Assembly: GCA_026214975.1 (NCBI GenBank) | Contig: JAOBSW010000298.1 | Coordinates: 1 to 64,000 of the forward strand | Length of the DNA: 64,000 nt | Direction of reading: 5' to 3' | From: Gentiana macrophylla | Taxonomy: Eukaryota > Streptophyta > Magnoliopsida > Gentianales > Gentianaceae | Shown: in pieces, positions 43,974-56,310 of the stretch | Numbering within the stretch: the stretch's first letter is position 1 | Layout: every line of letters starts with the position of its first letter | Translations under genes and position numbers: made by a program | The notes under the pieces: generated by a model | Databases searched by the model: none | The model's input: the letters and a program-made list of their open reading frames with translations, nothing else | Told to the model about the DNA's origin: nothing

Positions 43974-44056
43974 TATTATATTTTATATAAAATTGAATTA
44001 AAAAAATAATAAAAAAATAAAAAAAAATAAAAAAAAAAAACTCTCCATGGCTACCA

Positions 44057-44527
44057 ATGTTGTGTCACCTCGCTTCATCGCTCCGTCTCTCGCATCAACA
44101 AGTGATACCATCAACAAGCATATATCGCCTCTGGCGTTATTTAGGCAAATGTCAACTCTGTGGTATCCAAGGTCACTCTGCAAAACGATGCCCGACCTAC
44201 CCCTTACTTTCAGCAGATGCAGCCAGCCAGACCTCCGATACCTCGACCTCCTCCTCCTCAAGCACACCTAGCTCAGTCCAATCCAGCTCCGTGGATGCTT
44301 GATAGTGGGGCATGTCATCATTTGATGATATCAGTTTTTTATAGCTTCATGAACCCTACTTGGGTGGTGATGCCATCATTATCGGTGATGGTAGCTCTCT
44401 TGCTATATCTCATATTGGTTGTGCAACTCCCCTTCCTCCACTTATATATTTCATTTATCTAATGTTTGATGTGTCCCTACCCTTTTCCCAGCATTTATTA
44501 TCTGTTTCTAAATTCTGCTCTCACAAT
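44057..44527 (+). pseudogene. gag: outer Copia: gag knuckle and protease, interrupted
   Basis: A zinc knuckle CQLCGIQGHSAKRC is at 44150-44191. Next comes the protease start WMLDSGACHHLM at about 44291 (DSG intact), then, after a frame change, IIIGDGSSLAISHIG near 44376 and LLSVSKFC near 44499. The sequence is then cut at 44532 by the second Copia and resumes at 56311. Gag N-terminal parts are missing. Confidence 0.8.
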
Positions 44528-44532
44528 AATGT

Positions 44533-45035
44533 TGTCAGTAAAGTGACTTAAACTCTACATCCGGTGGAACTAATCTGGTTATCAACAGAGTGATGGTCTG
44601 CTGAGAAGTGTATCCATGTCTGTGAAAGTCAGCTGGGAAGTCTACTAAATTTCTTCTTGTGTCAACAGCCTGCTGAGGGTCTGCTAAGGTTTTGGGTACA
44701 ACTGAGTTCTACGTCTAGGCAATGATCAACTGAATTGGATTAGCAGAGTGACCCAACATCTGGGAAATTTATGGCAATCCGACAAAGATTCTTGGCGGTT
44801 AGGGCTTAGGGATCTGTGCCTATAAATACCAAGTGTATTGATCATTGTAGTGTGTGTAATCCGTCTGAATTTTAGTACATAATAAAATAACTGTCCGTGG
44901 AGTAGTCGGCACAACGCCGAAAACCATGTTAAATCATGTGTTCTTCTTGTTTCTGTTCCACTGTGTGATTGTTTATGTTAGATTGCTTCTGTGTTTATCT
45001 TATTGCATTTGGATTCTCTCTATCTTGTTATAACA
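44533..45035 (+). repeat. 5' LTR of the second Copia (503 bp)
   Basis: Begins TGTCAGTA, ends GTTATAACA, and is followed by the primer site at 45039. It matches 55801-56305 closely, with the phrase tctacatc-ggtggaactaatct near the start. Confidence 0.9.
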
Positions 45036-45038
45036 AAC

Positions 45039-45050
45039 TGGTATCGGAGC
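45039..45050 (+). other. primer binding site of the second Copia
   Basis: TGGTATCGGAGC, the Met-tRNA type with one change (A to G), three bases after the LTR. Confidence 0.85.
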
Positions 45051-45138
45051 AAGGTTTCTGAGAGAATCATCATACGGACAACCTATCTTCACCTATACTT
45101 TTACTGGTGCTAAGAATCTGTGATAAAAGTTATGATCT

Positions 45139-45977
45139 TTGGAAAGAAAGATGTTTACAGTTAACGTAAAAATCGACAAATTTACTGGAAGAAACAGTTT
45201 TAGTCTATGGCAAATCAAGATGTGGGACTTGTTAAAACAACATGGATTATGGACTCCTTTATCTGGTAATGGAGATGCCAGTTCAGTAGATTCCGCCAGT
45301 CTGGAAGACAAAACACATTCAACCATCATGTCGTGCTTATCTGATGATGTTATCATTGAAGTTTCAGAGGAAGACATAGCTGCCAAGTTGTGGGCAAATC
45401 TTGAAGCCTATATATGACTAAGTCATTAACCAAAAAGTTGCTGCTGAAGCAGAGATTGTTTAGTATGAGGATGCATGAAGGAGGACTGCTGAGGGAACAT
45501 CTAGATCAGCTGAACACAATAATACTTGATCTCAGGAATATTGATGTTAAAATTGAAGATGAAGATGCAGCCCTAATCCTGTTGGTGTCATTACCAAGTT
45601 CATACGAAAACTTTGTGTAGTCCTTCCTAGTTGGGAAGGATACAGTGGCTTTAGAGGATTCAAGGGCAGCCTTGCATGCCAGGGAGCTGAGACACAAGGC
45701 AGTAGGGACAGACAATCAGGCTGCTGGACTAGTAGTCAGCAGCAGTAGTGGGAAAGGGCATGGACAGAAGAAGAAATCCAAGAATGGTAGTTCCAAAAGT
45801 CCTAAGTCCAGATATGTCTGTAATTACCATAAAGAGCAGGGGTATTGGAAGTCTCATTGCCAAAGAAGGAAAAGGCAACAAGAGAGCAATTCTGGCACAG
45901 CAGCTGTGGTCGTTGAGCATTCTGATGAGGATCTGGTTCTAGTTGATGGGGATTCAACACATCATGCTTATGTTTGA
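45139..45977 (+). pseudogene. gag: second Copia gag, frameshifted
   Basis: Gag begins with an ATG at 45139 (or 45151) and reads KFTGRNSFSLWQIKMWDLL, the usual start of Copia gag (UBN2 type). A frame shift near 45410 leads to a frame with LKQRLFSMRMHEGG and LILLVSLPSSYENF, then a stop at 45618 and continuation to 45977. The nucleic-acid-binding knuckle near 45819 reads C-NY-H-KEQG-Y-WKSH-C: the second Cys is His and the His is Tyr, so the CCHC site is altered. Confidence 0.85.
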
Positions 45978-46465
45978 ATTTTAGATCCTAGAGCATCCTT
46001 TCATATTTGTCCCCACAGGGAATGATTTTCTACTTATGAGTAGATAGATGGTGGTCATATTTCAATGGCAAACAACAAGGTCTGCAAGATAGTGGGAATT
46101 GGCTCAGTCAAGTTGAGGACAGAGCATGGTAGATTCTGCACACTAAAAGATGTTAGACATGTTCCACAAATGACCAAGAATTTGGTATCTTTTAGTATAC
46201 TGGACAGCAAGGGGTTCAATTTCAAGGGAGAAGGTGGAGCATTGAATCTCTTCAAAGATTCAGTTGTGGTGGTATTGCAAGGCTCTACTGTATCTGGCTC
46301 TGCTACTGTGGCATCCTCAGCAGTTCATCAATCACAGCAGACTGAGTTGGGGCAAATGAGACCTGGTCACATGGGTGAAAGAGGATTGCAGGTCCTTTTT
46401 TGAACAGGTTTTCTTGGCGGATATAAGTTCAAGAATCTGGACTTTTGTGAGCACTGTGTGATTGG
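45978..46465 (+). pseudogene. pol: second Copia protease and integrase start
   Basis: After the gag stop the frame reads ILDPRASFHICPHRE near 45978; the catalytic DSG is replaced by DPR. It goes on with KVCKIVGIGSVKLRTEHG (about 46077) and DVRHVPQMTKNLVS, then the integrase zinc region ending in CEHCVIGK at 46469. Here the third Copia interrupts it (46471-53028). Confidence 0.85.
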
Positions 46466-46470
46466 GAAGT

Positions 46471-47780
46471 TGTTGGAAGTAGCGCCCAAAATACAATTTA
46501 TGTAATTGTTTTTATAATTAATAAATGACAGATTTATTATCATCTTATTATTTGCTTTGTGCTTATAAGTAATACAATGCTGAAAACCTCAAGTCGTATC
46601 ATATGTAGCCATATAACTTAGTGTGTGTCACACATAAGGATTAAGTTTATGGTGATACACTTGAAATTTTAGTCCGTGGTGAAGTTAATCAAAGTATGGG
46701 GTCTATTGATTAAACCACCATTAATGCGCCTAGAACACTTTATGGTGTGACCGTCTTATCCGGACCGTCGACATTGGTTGTCTAAGTGGGGCATTTATAT
46801 ATGATGTAGTCATATATGACGGGACCGATTTAATCTGCGCTTCTCAAATAATTTCGTGATTGAGAAATCTTATTGAATCACAATATGATCATAGATGGAT
46901 TAACCTTAATTCTGAAGTGATTACATACTCCTACTGGTTTTAGGATAGGGTATGATGTGTTCGTTAAGGATCGCAAAAAGGCGCGGGCCGAATCATTTTC
47001 ATGTTGGCACTATTCTGGGATGAGTGAGAAGTGTGTCTCACAGATATGGAATCCATTCCTTCATGTGGGAAGTAGAAAGACAATCCCCTTATTTGTTAAT
47101 CCTAAAAACTGATCGATCCGTGGAGTTCATATTGGTTATGAACTAATTGATCACTGGTGGGTTAATGGTAAATAAGGATAAGTTGTATTGAAGAAGGTTT
47201 ACGGAGATAATCCATTTTCATTATGGATAGTCCATGGAGGGTTAGTTTGTATGTAATGATTATATCAATGGACACTTATTGACTCGACTCGACGCTTTGA
47301 GAATAAGTTATATCTATAATCGATAGAGTTCAGTTTCGGATTTAAGGTGGCGTAATTCCGGAATTAATAACTTAAGTAGAAATATTATGTTCGATGAATA
47401 TTTTATTTAATTTATTGTAGCTACTGGTTATAGGTCCATGGTCCCCGGGTTGGCTCCTAACACGCGAGTGTCTTCTCGTTTTATGGAACCTCGAGAATAA
47501 ATTAAATAGTTGGTCTATTTAATGAATATGCAATATTATTTATTTGGTAAATAATATGTAAAATAGAAAAGACATTTTCTATTAAATTAATGATGAAAAT
47601 GGCACAACATTCTGGATAAGTTAGGAAAAGAAATTTTCCTAGATTATGTCACATGTGTAATTAATTAATTATCTATTTGTTGGATAATTAATGGAAAAAT
47701 AAGAGATTGATTTTTTTGGAATTATCTCTTATATTTTGGCAAATATCTTTTCCATGTGGGAATTGGAAATTGTGGTGTGT
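46471..47780 (+). repeat. left LTR of the third Copia, 3'-truncated
   Basis: Matches 51269-52572 with scattered differences and ends at a gtggtgtg phrase, after which internal sequence follows. Confidence 0.85.
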
Positions 47781-50700
47781 GATTAAATCCATGGAATGGT
47801 AGGATAAACTGCATGCATGACATCACGTTTATAATTCCAAAAATCATTATTTGTTGTGGTGTATGATTTGATTTATATTTCTGTCAAAATTTATTTTCGC
47901 AAACACATATCATCTCACACGATAAATCGGCTGATGATGAATTCGCAAAAGTGGAAAAGTAACAAGAACGTTGAACTTGTCAGTCGAAAATGCAATTAAT
48001 TTTTGGAAGAGGATTCTCCTCTTGAGCCTTCAAACTTAAGTCACATTAATAAGTATGTCACTGCTATCAATCGTTTTGAATGAGAGACAAATTAAAATTA
48101 GTTCAAAGATGACGAGAATGATTTGGCATCAATCTCACTGGACATCCCACAGTTCACAAGTAGTGTCTACTCTTATAAACTGCTAGTTCAAGGTCATTTC
48201 CTTTTATAGAAAGCCAAGAATGGGAAGGTAAATGTATACAAGTGTAAGTCATTTAAACTAAATAAGTTAAAGGCTAAACCGAAATATTAATAAAGGATAA
48301 GGAAAGTGATTTCGGATCACTAACCTATGAATCCTTAAAGACTTTCTTAACCAGAATTATGACCCGGAAGCTAAGTTCTTTTGTAAGAACAAGATAGCTA
48401 GGCATTAATGATTAAAGATTAGACAACGGACATTTATTTCAGCTAAGATAGTGGGATCGAGTGATATAGGGAAAGAAATTTTGGATTTTAATCCTTGAAT
48501 ATCGTAGAACTTTAATTTCTGTTTTTCAAATTCGTTAGAACAAATGGATTCACTTTCGCATCGATATATAGTTGCCTTAAAGAAAGTGAATATGACATTT
48601 GTATACAATTCTAAGACTCGGACTTTTGTCTGATAAAGTCAAAACCACTAAGTAATACTGAAAAGGTATATGTAACACATCATAAACAATTAAGACAAAG
48701 GGTTTTCGTATTTAGATAAACGATTCTTCAGCATCTATTAATTAGTGCATATATCTCAAAGATAAGATCTGAAGACTCCCTAAGGGTGATTCCTATCTCC
48801 CAGTCTAAGAACACTATCTCAAAGAAAAAATGACTAAGTAACCTTTCAATTAGGAAAGGGTAATAGTGCTAAAGAAGTATAATAGCTTGTTCATATTAAC
48901 CTTCAGGGTCTTATGATGGATACAAGCTAGTGGGAGTTTTTGAGTAATAGACATTTTGTCAAAAGACTACTCAAAACGCCGAATAGTTCATCTAAATATT
49001 TGGAGGAATCTCTGATATTTCCAGAGAAAAGAGTATTCCATGCTCAGATATAGGCCATTGCAAAGTATTTGAAGCTGATGCTCGTCCTACCTCCGAGTGA
49101 AACGATTTCACTGAAAGGATAAACCATGTATTGTCTTGTATAGTTATGCTACATTACACTTCTTAACTCAATTAAGATATTGATTACAAAATAACGGTAT
49201 ACATTGTTATGCAATACCGAGAAGTCTACCTAGAAGATGCTTATGAATTTGTGGATAATGAGTGAAGTAAATTTATTCCACTTCCGCAAATAGAGGCATT
49301 TAGCATTTATGCTTGAAGGTAGGACTGGAGATTTTGCATACACGTTCAGATGGTGACTGATCGTGAAATATCGTAATACAATGAGAAATGGTTGGTTATA
49401 AGATTCTTAAGATCGGATTGTAACTGTTACACCGTTACATCCTTTTAAAAAAAATGTTCAGATACCAACCTTAGGCCTTGAAGTACAGTTACTCAATGAG
49501 TTACTATCTTATTTAATAAGACCACATCCAACATTGGTTGTTGGGGGTTACTGAACCAGATCAGAATGTCAATCCACCCAAGTGCAGTGGGAGTATGGTT
49601 TAACCATTGACCCACTGTGATTATGCAGTCTCTACAGTCTGCTGGGGGTGTTCGATAATTATGGTCTTTTTTGGAAGGACTATATGGTTTTCTGATAAAA
49701 GGAGGTTGGTTTAAAGCCATAAACCTATAAATGGAGTTTTGGTACTCCAGTTCTGTTCACAATCTTGTAGAACCACCTGATTGTCTCAGGCCCAGTGAGA
49801 GTAATTGGATCTACGTGATGAGAATGAATGGAAATTTTATCTTTCAAGGCAAAGCTAAGTGGTCTAGGGGTAATTCCCTGAGAAGTAGAGAGTTAACCAG
49901 GGGTGATGCCCTGAAACTTTCTCACCACTCAGCCTTGCTTGACTTCTTGGAAAGCAGAAAAGTGCAATAGGGGTGATGCCCTGAATATTTTCTTGCCAAA
50001 CAACGGAGTTTGATCTCATTCGAAACAGAGAAGGGTTTTCAGCTTAAAGACAATGGAAGATTGACTGCCTATGCTTATATCCACTGGTGGATTAAAGCAA
50101 ACCACTAGGTCATTAAAAGCCACATGTTTGAAATGTGTGGGCTTGACCAGAATATTGATGAGTCTTTTGTAGACCATAGAATCAATATTAGTAAAGTAGT
50201 AGACGTTAGTGTTAATGAAAGGTGACACTGCAATAGTTGTAAGCAACATGGGTGTGTTATCTAAAGTCAGAAACTGACGAGCCAAGATTCTCTTAATCAG
50301 AGAAGTGGACTATATTCTTAGAATTTGATTCGGTCGAATTCATGAGAACAAGTTATTGGCAATATCCCATCCATCTTATTAGTTTAAGATGGTGATGCAT
50401 TTTTGAATGCTAGATTCAACGAGAGGTTTCCTACCCAACCCCTCAAGGAATAATTCTCTCAATTCTTCAGATATTGTGAACATGGGATAAGTTCTCTTTT
50501 GGATAGAGAATTTCAGATTATTAAAAGTCAATTAAAGTCAAGTCTTGGATTCGAGCAATGGATAGCAGTATAGTACATCCTCAAGTATCTTTAGAGAATG
50601 AGGAATCATATACTTGTGTATTCGGGTGCAAACCTGAGTGTTGTTGACTACACTGATTCTGATTACTAGTCGGATTAAGGATGATAGTGAATCGATCTCA

Positions 50701-51268
50701 GGCACAGTGTTTACTCATTATGATGGAGCTACAGTCAGGAGCAATCCAGAACTGTCAATTTGACTCTGTTATTCGAATACATAGAAGCTTTTGAGCAGTT
50801 AAAGAGGCATTTGGGCTTGAGAAGTTCTTTGTTGGATCGAGAAGTGATTCCATGTCTCGATGAGCCGATACCATTTTACTGTGAAAACAGTTGAGAGGTT
50901 GCTCATGCAAAGGATCTTCGCTATCACAAGAGGTCAAAAGCATATTGAAAGTAAGTACCACCTGGTCAGACAGATCGTGTAGAGAGGCAACGTTTCGGTC
51001 CTAAATATCACCTCGAGCCGACAACCTAGCTGATCAGTTTACCAAGACGCGTGGCATCTAATGTCATTGATAAGCGCTTGGTGGGTATGAAATTGGGAGA
51101 TATGTCTCATCTACTTTAGAGCAAGTTGGAGAATGTTGTGGATAAATAGAATAAGGGTGAGGTGCTCTAAAAACAATTGTTGCTTGTCTTTACGGGCAAG
51201 TGGGAGATTGTTAGATGTAGAGTGCCCGAAAGGCAATTGTTGCTTGTCTATACAGGCAAGTGGGAGAT
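47781..51268 (+). pseudogene. pol: third Copia internal region, highly decayed pol
   Basis: No long frame remains. It parallels 2412-6215. Recognisable scraps are an RT-like stretch near 50085-50260, an RNase H-like stretch near 50640-50720, and the RNase H end at about 50870-51040 with ccattttactgtgaaaacag, aaaagcatattgaaag and ctgatcagtttaccaag (Copia CEN, KHIE and ADQFTK positions). The internal region is too short for a complete element. Confidence 0.7.
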
Positions 51269-51290
51269 TGTTGGAAGTAGCGCCCGAAAG
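51120..51290 (+). repeat. triplicated polypurine tract and LTR start
   Basis: Three copies of gcaag-(t/g)ggaga-tgttg run head to tail: at about 51121, 51196 and 51256. Each is followed by a short piece of U3-like sequence (gcccgaaaggcaattg and relatives). The third leads into the true LTR at 51269. The middle unit is about 60 bp. Confidence 0.85.
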
Positions 51291-53028
51291 ACAATTTCCG
51301 TAATTGTTTTTATAATTAATAAATGACAGATTAATTATCATCTTATTATTTGCTTCGTGCTTATAAGTAATACACTGCTGAAAACCCCAAGTCGTATCCT
51401 ATGTAGCCATATAACTTAGTGTGTGTCACACATCAGGATTATGTTTATGGTGATACACTTGAAATGTTAGTCCATGGTGAAGTTAATCAAAGTATGGGGT
51501 ATATTGATTAAACCACCATTAATGCGCCCAGAACACTTTATGGTGTGACCGTGTTATCCAGACCATCGGCATTGGTTGTCTAAGTGTGGCATTTATATGT
51601 GATGTAGTCATATAGGACTGGACCGATATGATCTGCGTTTCTCAAATAATTCTGTGATTGAGAAATCGTATTGAATCTCAAGATGATCGTATATGGATTA
51701 ACCTTAATCGTGAAGTGATTACATACTCCTACTGGTTTCAGGATAGGGTTTGATGTGTTCGTTAAGGATCGCTAAAAGGCGCGGTCCGAATCATTTTCAT
51801 GTTGGCACTATTCTGGGATGAGTGAGAAGTATGTGTCTCACAGATATGGAATCCATTCCTTCCTGTGGGAAGTAGAAAGACAATCCCCATATTTGTTAAT
51901 CCTAGAAACTGATCGATCCGCAGAGTTCATATTGGTTATGAACTAATTGATCACTAGTGGGTTAATGGTAAATAAGGATAAGTTGTATTGAAGAAGGTTT
52001 ACGGCAATAATCCAGCTTCATTACGGATATTCTATGAAGGGTTAGTTTCTATGTAATGATTATATCAATGGACACTTATCGACTCGACTCGACGTTTTGA
52101 GAATAAGTTATATCTATAATCAATACAGTTCAGTCTCGGATTTATGGTGGCGTAATTCCGAAATTAATAATTTGAGTAGAAATATTCTGTTTGATGAATA
52201 TTTTATTTATTTTATTGTAGCAACTGGTTATTGGTCCATGGTCCCCAGGTTGGCTCCTAACACGCGAGTGTTTTCTCGTTTTATGGAACCTCGAGAATAA
52301 ATTAAATAGTTGGTCTATTTAATGAATATGCAATATTATTTATATGGTAAATAATATGTAAAATAGAAAACACATTTTCTATTAAATTAATGATGAAAAT
52401 GGCGCCACATTGTTGATAAGTTAGGAAAAGAATTTTTCCTAGATTATGTCACATGTGTAATTAATTAATTATCTATTTTCTGGACAATTAATGGAAATAT
52501 TGATTTTTTGAGAATTATCTCTTATTTTTTGGCAAATATCTTTTACTTGTGGGAATTGGTAATTGTGGTGTGAAAAGGATAACTCTCTTGACTAGTTATT
52601 TTCTTATATAAAGAGAGTTTCTCCTAGCATAAAAATACACACAAATTGCGCCACATTCACAAATAAAGGAAGAAAAATTAGTTTCTTGTGTTAGTCATTA
52701 AGAGGAGAAAAACTAGTGTTTTTCTTGTGCATATTCGAGGCGGTTCTACGGCGAGGATCGATGTCCACCAGTCGTCGCTAGGAGATACAATCCGGAAGAC
52801 TGTGGCTTCTCCATCTGTCGATTTACTATTCCTCTTTAAATAAGGTAAATCTTTAACCTTCTTATAGTTAGATTAATTGTTTATGCGAATCGAATCGTGG
52901 TAAAATCACATGCAAATTTATTCATAGATTCCACTGTGCAAGATCGAGTGTCTCGATCGGTGCTGTGAATCAGATATGACGATCCAATTATGGATCAGAT
53001 CCGGATTAAGGTTTCTGTATATCAAGCA
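51269..53028 (+). repeat. right LTR of the third Copia (1760 bp)
   Basis: Begins TGTTGGAAG after aagtgggagat and ends TATATCAAGCA. A promoter-like cttatataaagagag is at about 52603. Two direct 5 bp flanks support the right end. Confidence 0.85.
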
Positions 53029-53990
53029 GAAGCTACATAGAAGAAAGTTCTCAGCAGGCATACACAGTACAAAAGCATCACTTGATTATATCCATTCTGA
53101 TTGTTGGGGTCCATCAAAGGTGGAATCATAGGGTGGTCACAGATATTTTGTGTCATTCATAGATTACTATTGAAGAATGACTTGGGTGGTAATGATGAAA
53201 CACAAAAGTGAGGCATTCAACAGTTTCAAGCAGTGGAATGCTCTAGTGGAAAATCAAACAAGCAAGAAAATCAAAAGGCTCATAACAGATAATGGTCTGG
53301 AATTCTGTTGGTCAGAGTTTGATATATTATGTAAGGATAAGGGAATCGCCAGACATCATACAGTCAGGAATACACGTCAGCAGAATGGTGTAGTTGAAAG
53401 GATGAATCAAACTTTTCTGGAGAGGGCAAGATGTATGCTCTCTAAAGCTGGTTCATCAAGGAGATTTTGGGCAGAGGCTGTAACCACATCCTGCTACTTA
53501 ATCAACAGGAGTCCTCACACGGGGTCAATCTCAATATACCATTTGAGATGTGGTCAGGCAAGCCTGCTGACTACACAATTCTAAGGGTTTTTGGAAGCAC
53601 AGTTTACTATCATGTGAGTGAAGGGTCGCTGGAACCAAGGGCCAAGAAAGGAGTGTTTGTAGGGTATAGTGATGGAGTTAAGGGTTATAGAATTTAGTCA
53701 ACAACAGAGTCCAGGGTCATACTCAGTAGAGATGTGGTCTTTGATGAAACTTCTATGATTAACTCATCAGTGGGGAGGTCTGCTAGATCTCAACCCAGTG
53801 TTGAATCTGAGAGGGCTGAGAAACAGGTGGAGATTCAAGTGGAGTCAGCTTATATGCAATAATCAGCTGATACAAGTCAGTACTCATCTAATCTGGTTGC
53901 TGAACCAGAGTCTGATCCAAGACATTCTGTTGAACAAGGATCACCAGAGCATCAAACAAAGAACATTGGTCAGCAGAGCATAGCTATCTG
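53029..53990 (+). pseudogene. pol: second Copia integrase core and C-part
   Basis: From 53029 the integrase resumes with KASLDYIHSDCWGPS (about 53070), the first catalytic Asp region. The open frame 53177-53584 has ITDNGLEFC with the second Asp (about 53285) and QQNGVVERMNQTFLERARCML with the catalytic Glu (about 53378). After a frame change, ILRVFGSTVYYHVSEGS and KKGVFVGYSDGVKGYR follow to 53697. The core residues D, D, E all appear present, but at least three stops or frame changes break the gene. Confidence 0.88.
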
Positions 53991-55641
53991 CAGGGCTAGA
54001 AGATCAAATGTTGGGGTACCTCCCAAGAGGTATGGTTTTGATGATATGGTTGGATATGCACTTCAAGTTGCAGAAGAAATGGATGGTTTTGAACCTTTTA
54101 CTTACAGAGAAGCAGTGACATGTTCTAAGCATCTCAATGGCTTGCTGCCATGGGAGATGAAATGGAGTAATTATTGAAGAATCAGACTTGTGATCTAGTT
54201 AAACATCTAGCTGATAGGAGAGTGGTTACTTCTAAGTGGATCTTCAAAAAGAAGGAAGGAATGACCGAAGCAGAAGGGGTCAAGTATAAGGCACATTTGG
54301 TTGAAAGTGGGTTCAGTCATAAAGAAGGGGTAGACTTTGATGAGATATTCTAACCAGTGGTGATACACACTTCAATCAGAGTGTTACTAGAAATGGTGGC
54401 ACAGCAGGATCTTGAACATGAGTAGTTAGATGTGAAGACAGTCTTTCTACACAGTGAGGTAGATGAGGAGATATACAAGACTCGGCCAGAGGGATTTCAA
54501 GTTCCTGGCAAAGAAGATTTTGTATGCTAGTTAAAGAGGTCCTAGTATGGACTAAAGCAAGCTCCTAGGCAGTGGTATAAAAGGTTTGATAGTTACATGA
54601 TCTAGCAGGGTTATAACAAAAGTCCATAGGACTGTTGTGTGTATCACAGTCTGCTGAGAGATGGATCACATCTCTATCTTGTCCTGTATGTGGATGATAT
54701 GTTGAGAGCTGCTGAAAAAAAGTCTGATGTTCAGAATCTGAAGAACCTTCTCAGTGTTAAGTTTGAAATGAAAGATTTGGGTGCAACCAAAAAGATTTTG
54801 GGGATGGGGATCTGGAGAGATAAGAGTCAAAAGAAGTTGTTCTTCTCCCAGCAGGGTTATATACATAAGATATTAGCCATATTTGGCATGTCTGCTGCAA
54901 AACCAATAGATACTCCTATGGCATCTAATATTCATTTGTCTGTTTATGCTTCACAATCAATAAAGGAGAAGGATTATGTGTCAAAAGTTCTCTATGCTAG
55001 TGCAGTTGGTAGTCTGATGTATGTCATGGTGTGCACTAGGCCTGATTCGGCTCAGGCAGGCAGTTATGTCAGCAAGTTCATGGCTCAACCTGGAAAGGAA
55101 CACTGGAAAGTTGTGAAAAGAATGTTTAGATACCTTAAGGGTACAACTGATGTTGGCCTCATTTATGGAGGTGATACTCTAGGTTTGATCATAGGGTACT
55201 GTAATGCTGATTATGCAGGTGATGTGGACAGTAGAAAATCAATTACTTGTTACGTTTTCACATTGGGGAATTCTGTTGTCAGCTGGAAAGCAACTCTTAA
55301 AGCAACATTGTCTTTATCAACTACTAAGGTAGAATATATGGCTCTTACTAAAGCAGTCAAGGAGGGTATCTGGTTGAAAGGGCTAGTCAGTGATTTGGGG
55401 TTACATCAGGATCAAGCAGAGATTTATTGTGACAGTTTGAGTGCAATTTGTCAAGCTACGGATTAGGTTCATCATGAGAGAACAAAGCATATTGATGTGA
55501 GGTATCATTTCCTAAGGAATGATAAGAGGATTGTAGTGAAGAAGATCAGCACCAAGGATAACCCTGCGGATATGTTCGCTAAACCAGTTCAGCAGAGTAA
55601 GTTTCAGTTGTGTCTGGACTTGCTGAATATTCAAAGCTTAT
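53991..55641 (+). pseudogene. pol: second Copia reverse transcriptase and RNase H
   Basis: The first half (53991-54638) is broken by stops. The second half is open from 54639 to 55466 (275 codons): LYVDDMLRAA with the YVDD catalytic box at about 54687, KFEMKDLGATKKILGM, DTPMASN, YASAVGSLMYVMVCTRPD (about 54994), RNase H NADYAGDVDSRKSIT (about 55204), KVEYMALTKAVKE and IYCDSLSAICQA. After a TAG at 55464 the RNase H tail continues to KDNPADMFAKPV (about 55555) and ends at 55641. It is the best-preserved pol stretch of the Copias here. Confidence 0.9.
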
Positions 55642-55800
55642 AATCTGGAAATCTAAAGTCTCTCGGTGAGGCAAGTCGGTGAGTTGATTAATGGAGTAAT
55701 CAGTGCAGACATATGGTGTTGATGAATGCATCTGGTACAACTACATATGTTTATGCAATTTGGTTGACTGTGAATGAGAGTTCAAGTCAATGTGGAGATT

Positions 55801-56305
55801 TTTCAGTAATGTGAAACTCTACATCTGGTGGAACTAATCTTGTTATCAGGAGAGTGATGGTCTGCAGAGAAGTGTATCCAAGTCTGTGAAAGTCAGCTCG
55901 AAAGTCTGCTGAGTTTCTTCTTGTGTCAGCAGCCTATTGAGGGTCTGATGAGGTTTTGGGTCCAGTTGAGTTCTACGTCTGGGCAATGATCAGCTGAGTT
56001 GGATCAACAGAGTGACCTACCACTAGGGCATTTATGGCAATTCGACAAAGATTCTTGGCGGTTAGGGCTTAGGGATATATGCCTATAAATACCAACTGTA
56101 TTGATCATTGTAGTGTGTGTAATCTGTCTGACTTTTAGAGCATAATAAACTAACTCTTTCTGTCCGTGGAGTAGTCGGCACAACACCGGAAAACCACGTT
56201 AAATCCTGTGTTCTTCTTGTTTCTGTTCCTCTGTGTGATTGTTTATGTTTGATTGCTTCAATGTTTATCTTATGGCATTTGGATTCTCTCTATCCTGTTA
56301 TAACA
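55801..56305 (+). repeat. 3' LTR of the second Copia
   Basis: 505 bp, nearly the same as 44533-45035. The expected first bases TG read TT here, while the end GTTATAACA and the target duplication are intact. Confidence 0.88.
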
Positions 56306-56310
56306 AATGT

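Larger units (their letters stand above)
46471..53028 (+). mobile_element. third Copia (long-LTR family), inserted in the second
   Basis: LTR start TGTTGGAAGTAGCG at 46471 and again at 51269. The 3' LTR ends at 53028 (CAAGCA). Flanks GAAGT (46466-46470) and GAAGC (53029-53033) fit a target duplication with one change. If the element is excluded, the integrase frame of the second Copia continues. The left LTR is cut: it follows the right LTR for about 1310 bp and then jumps at about 47780 to internal sequence, so 450 bp of LTR, the primer site and the leader are deleted. Related to the element at 2412-8034. Confidence 0.88.
44533..56305 (+). mobile_element. second Copia (Tork-like), inserted in the outer Copia
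   Basis: LTRs at 44533-45035 and 55801-56305, target duplication AATGT exact (44528-44532 and 56306-56310). Excluding the third element (46471-53028), about 5.2 kb remain, a normal Copia length, with all domains in order gag, protease, integrase, RT, RNase H. Stops and frameshifts are scattered through it. Removing it restores the outer element's protease-integrase reading at the junction. Confidence 0.92.
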
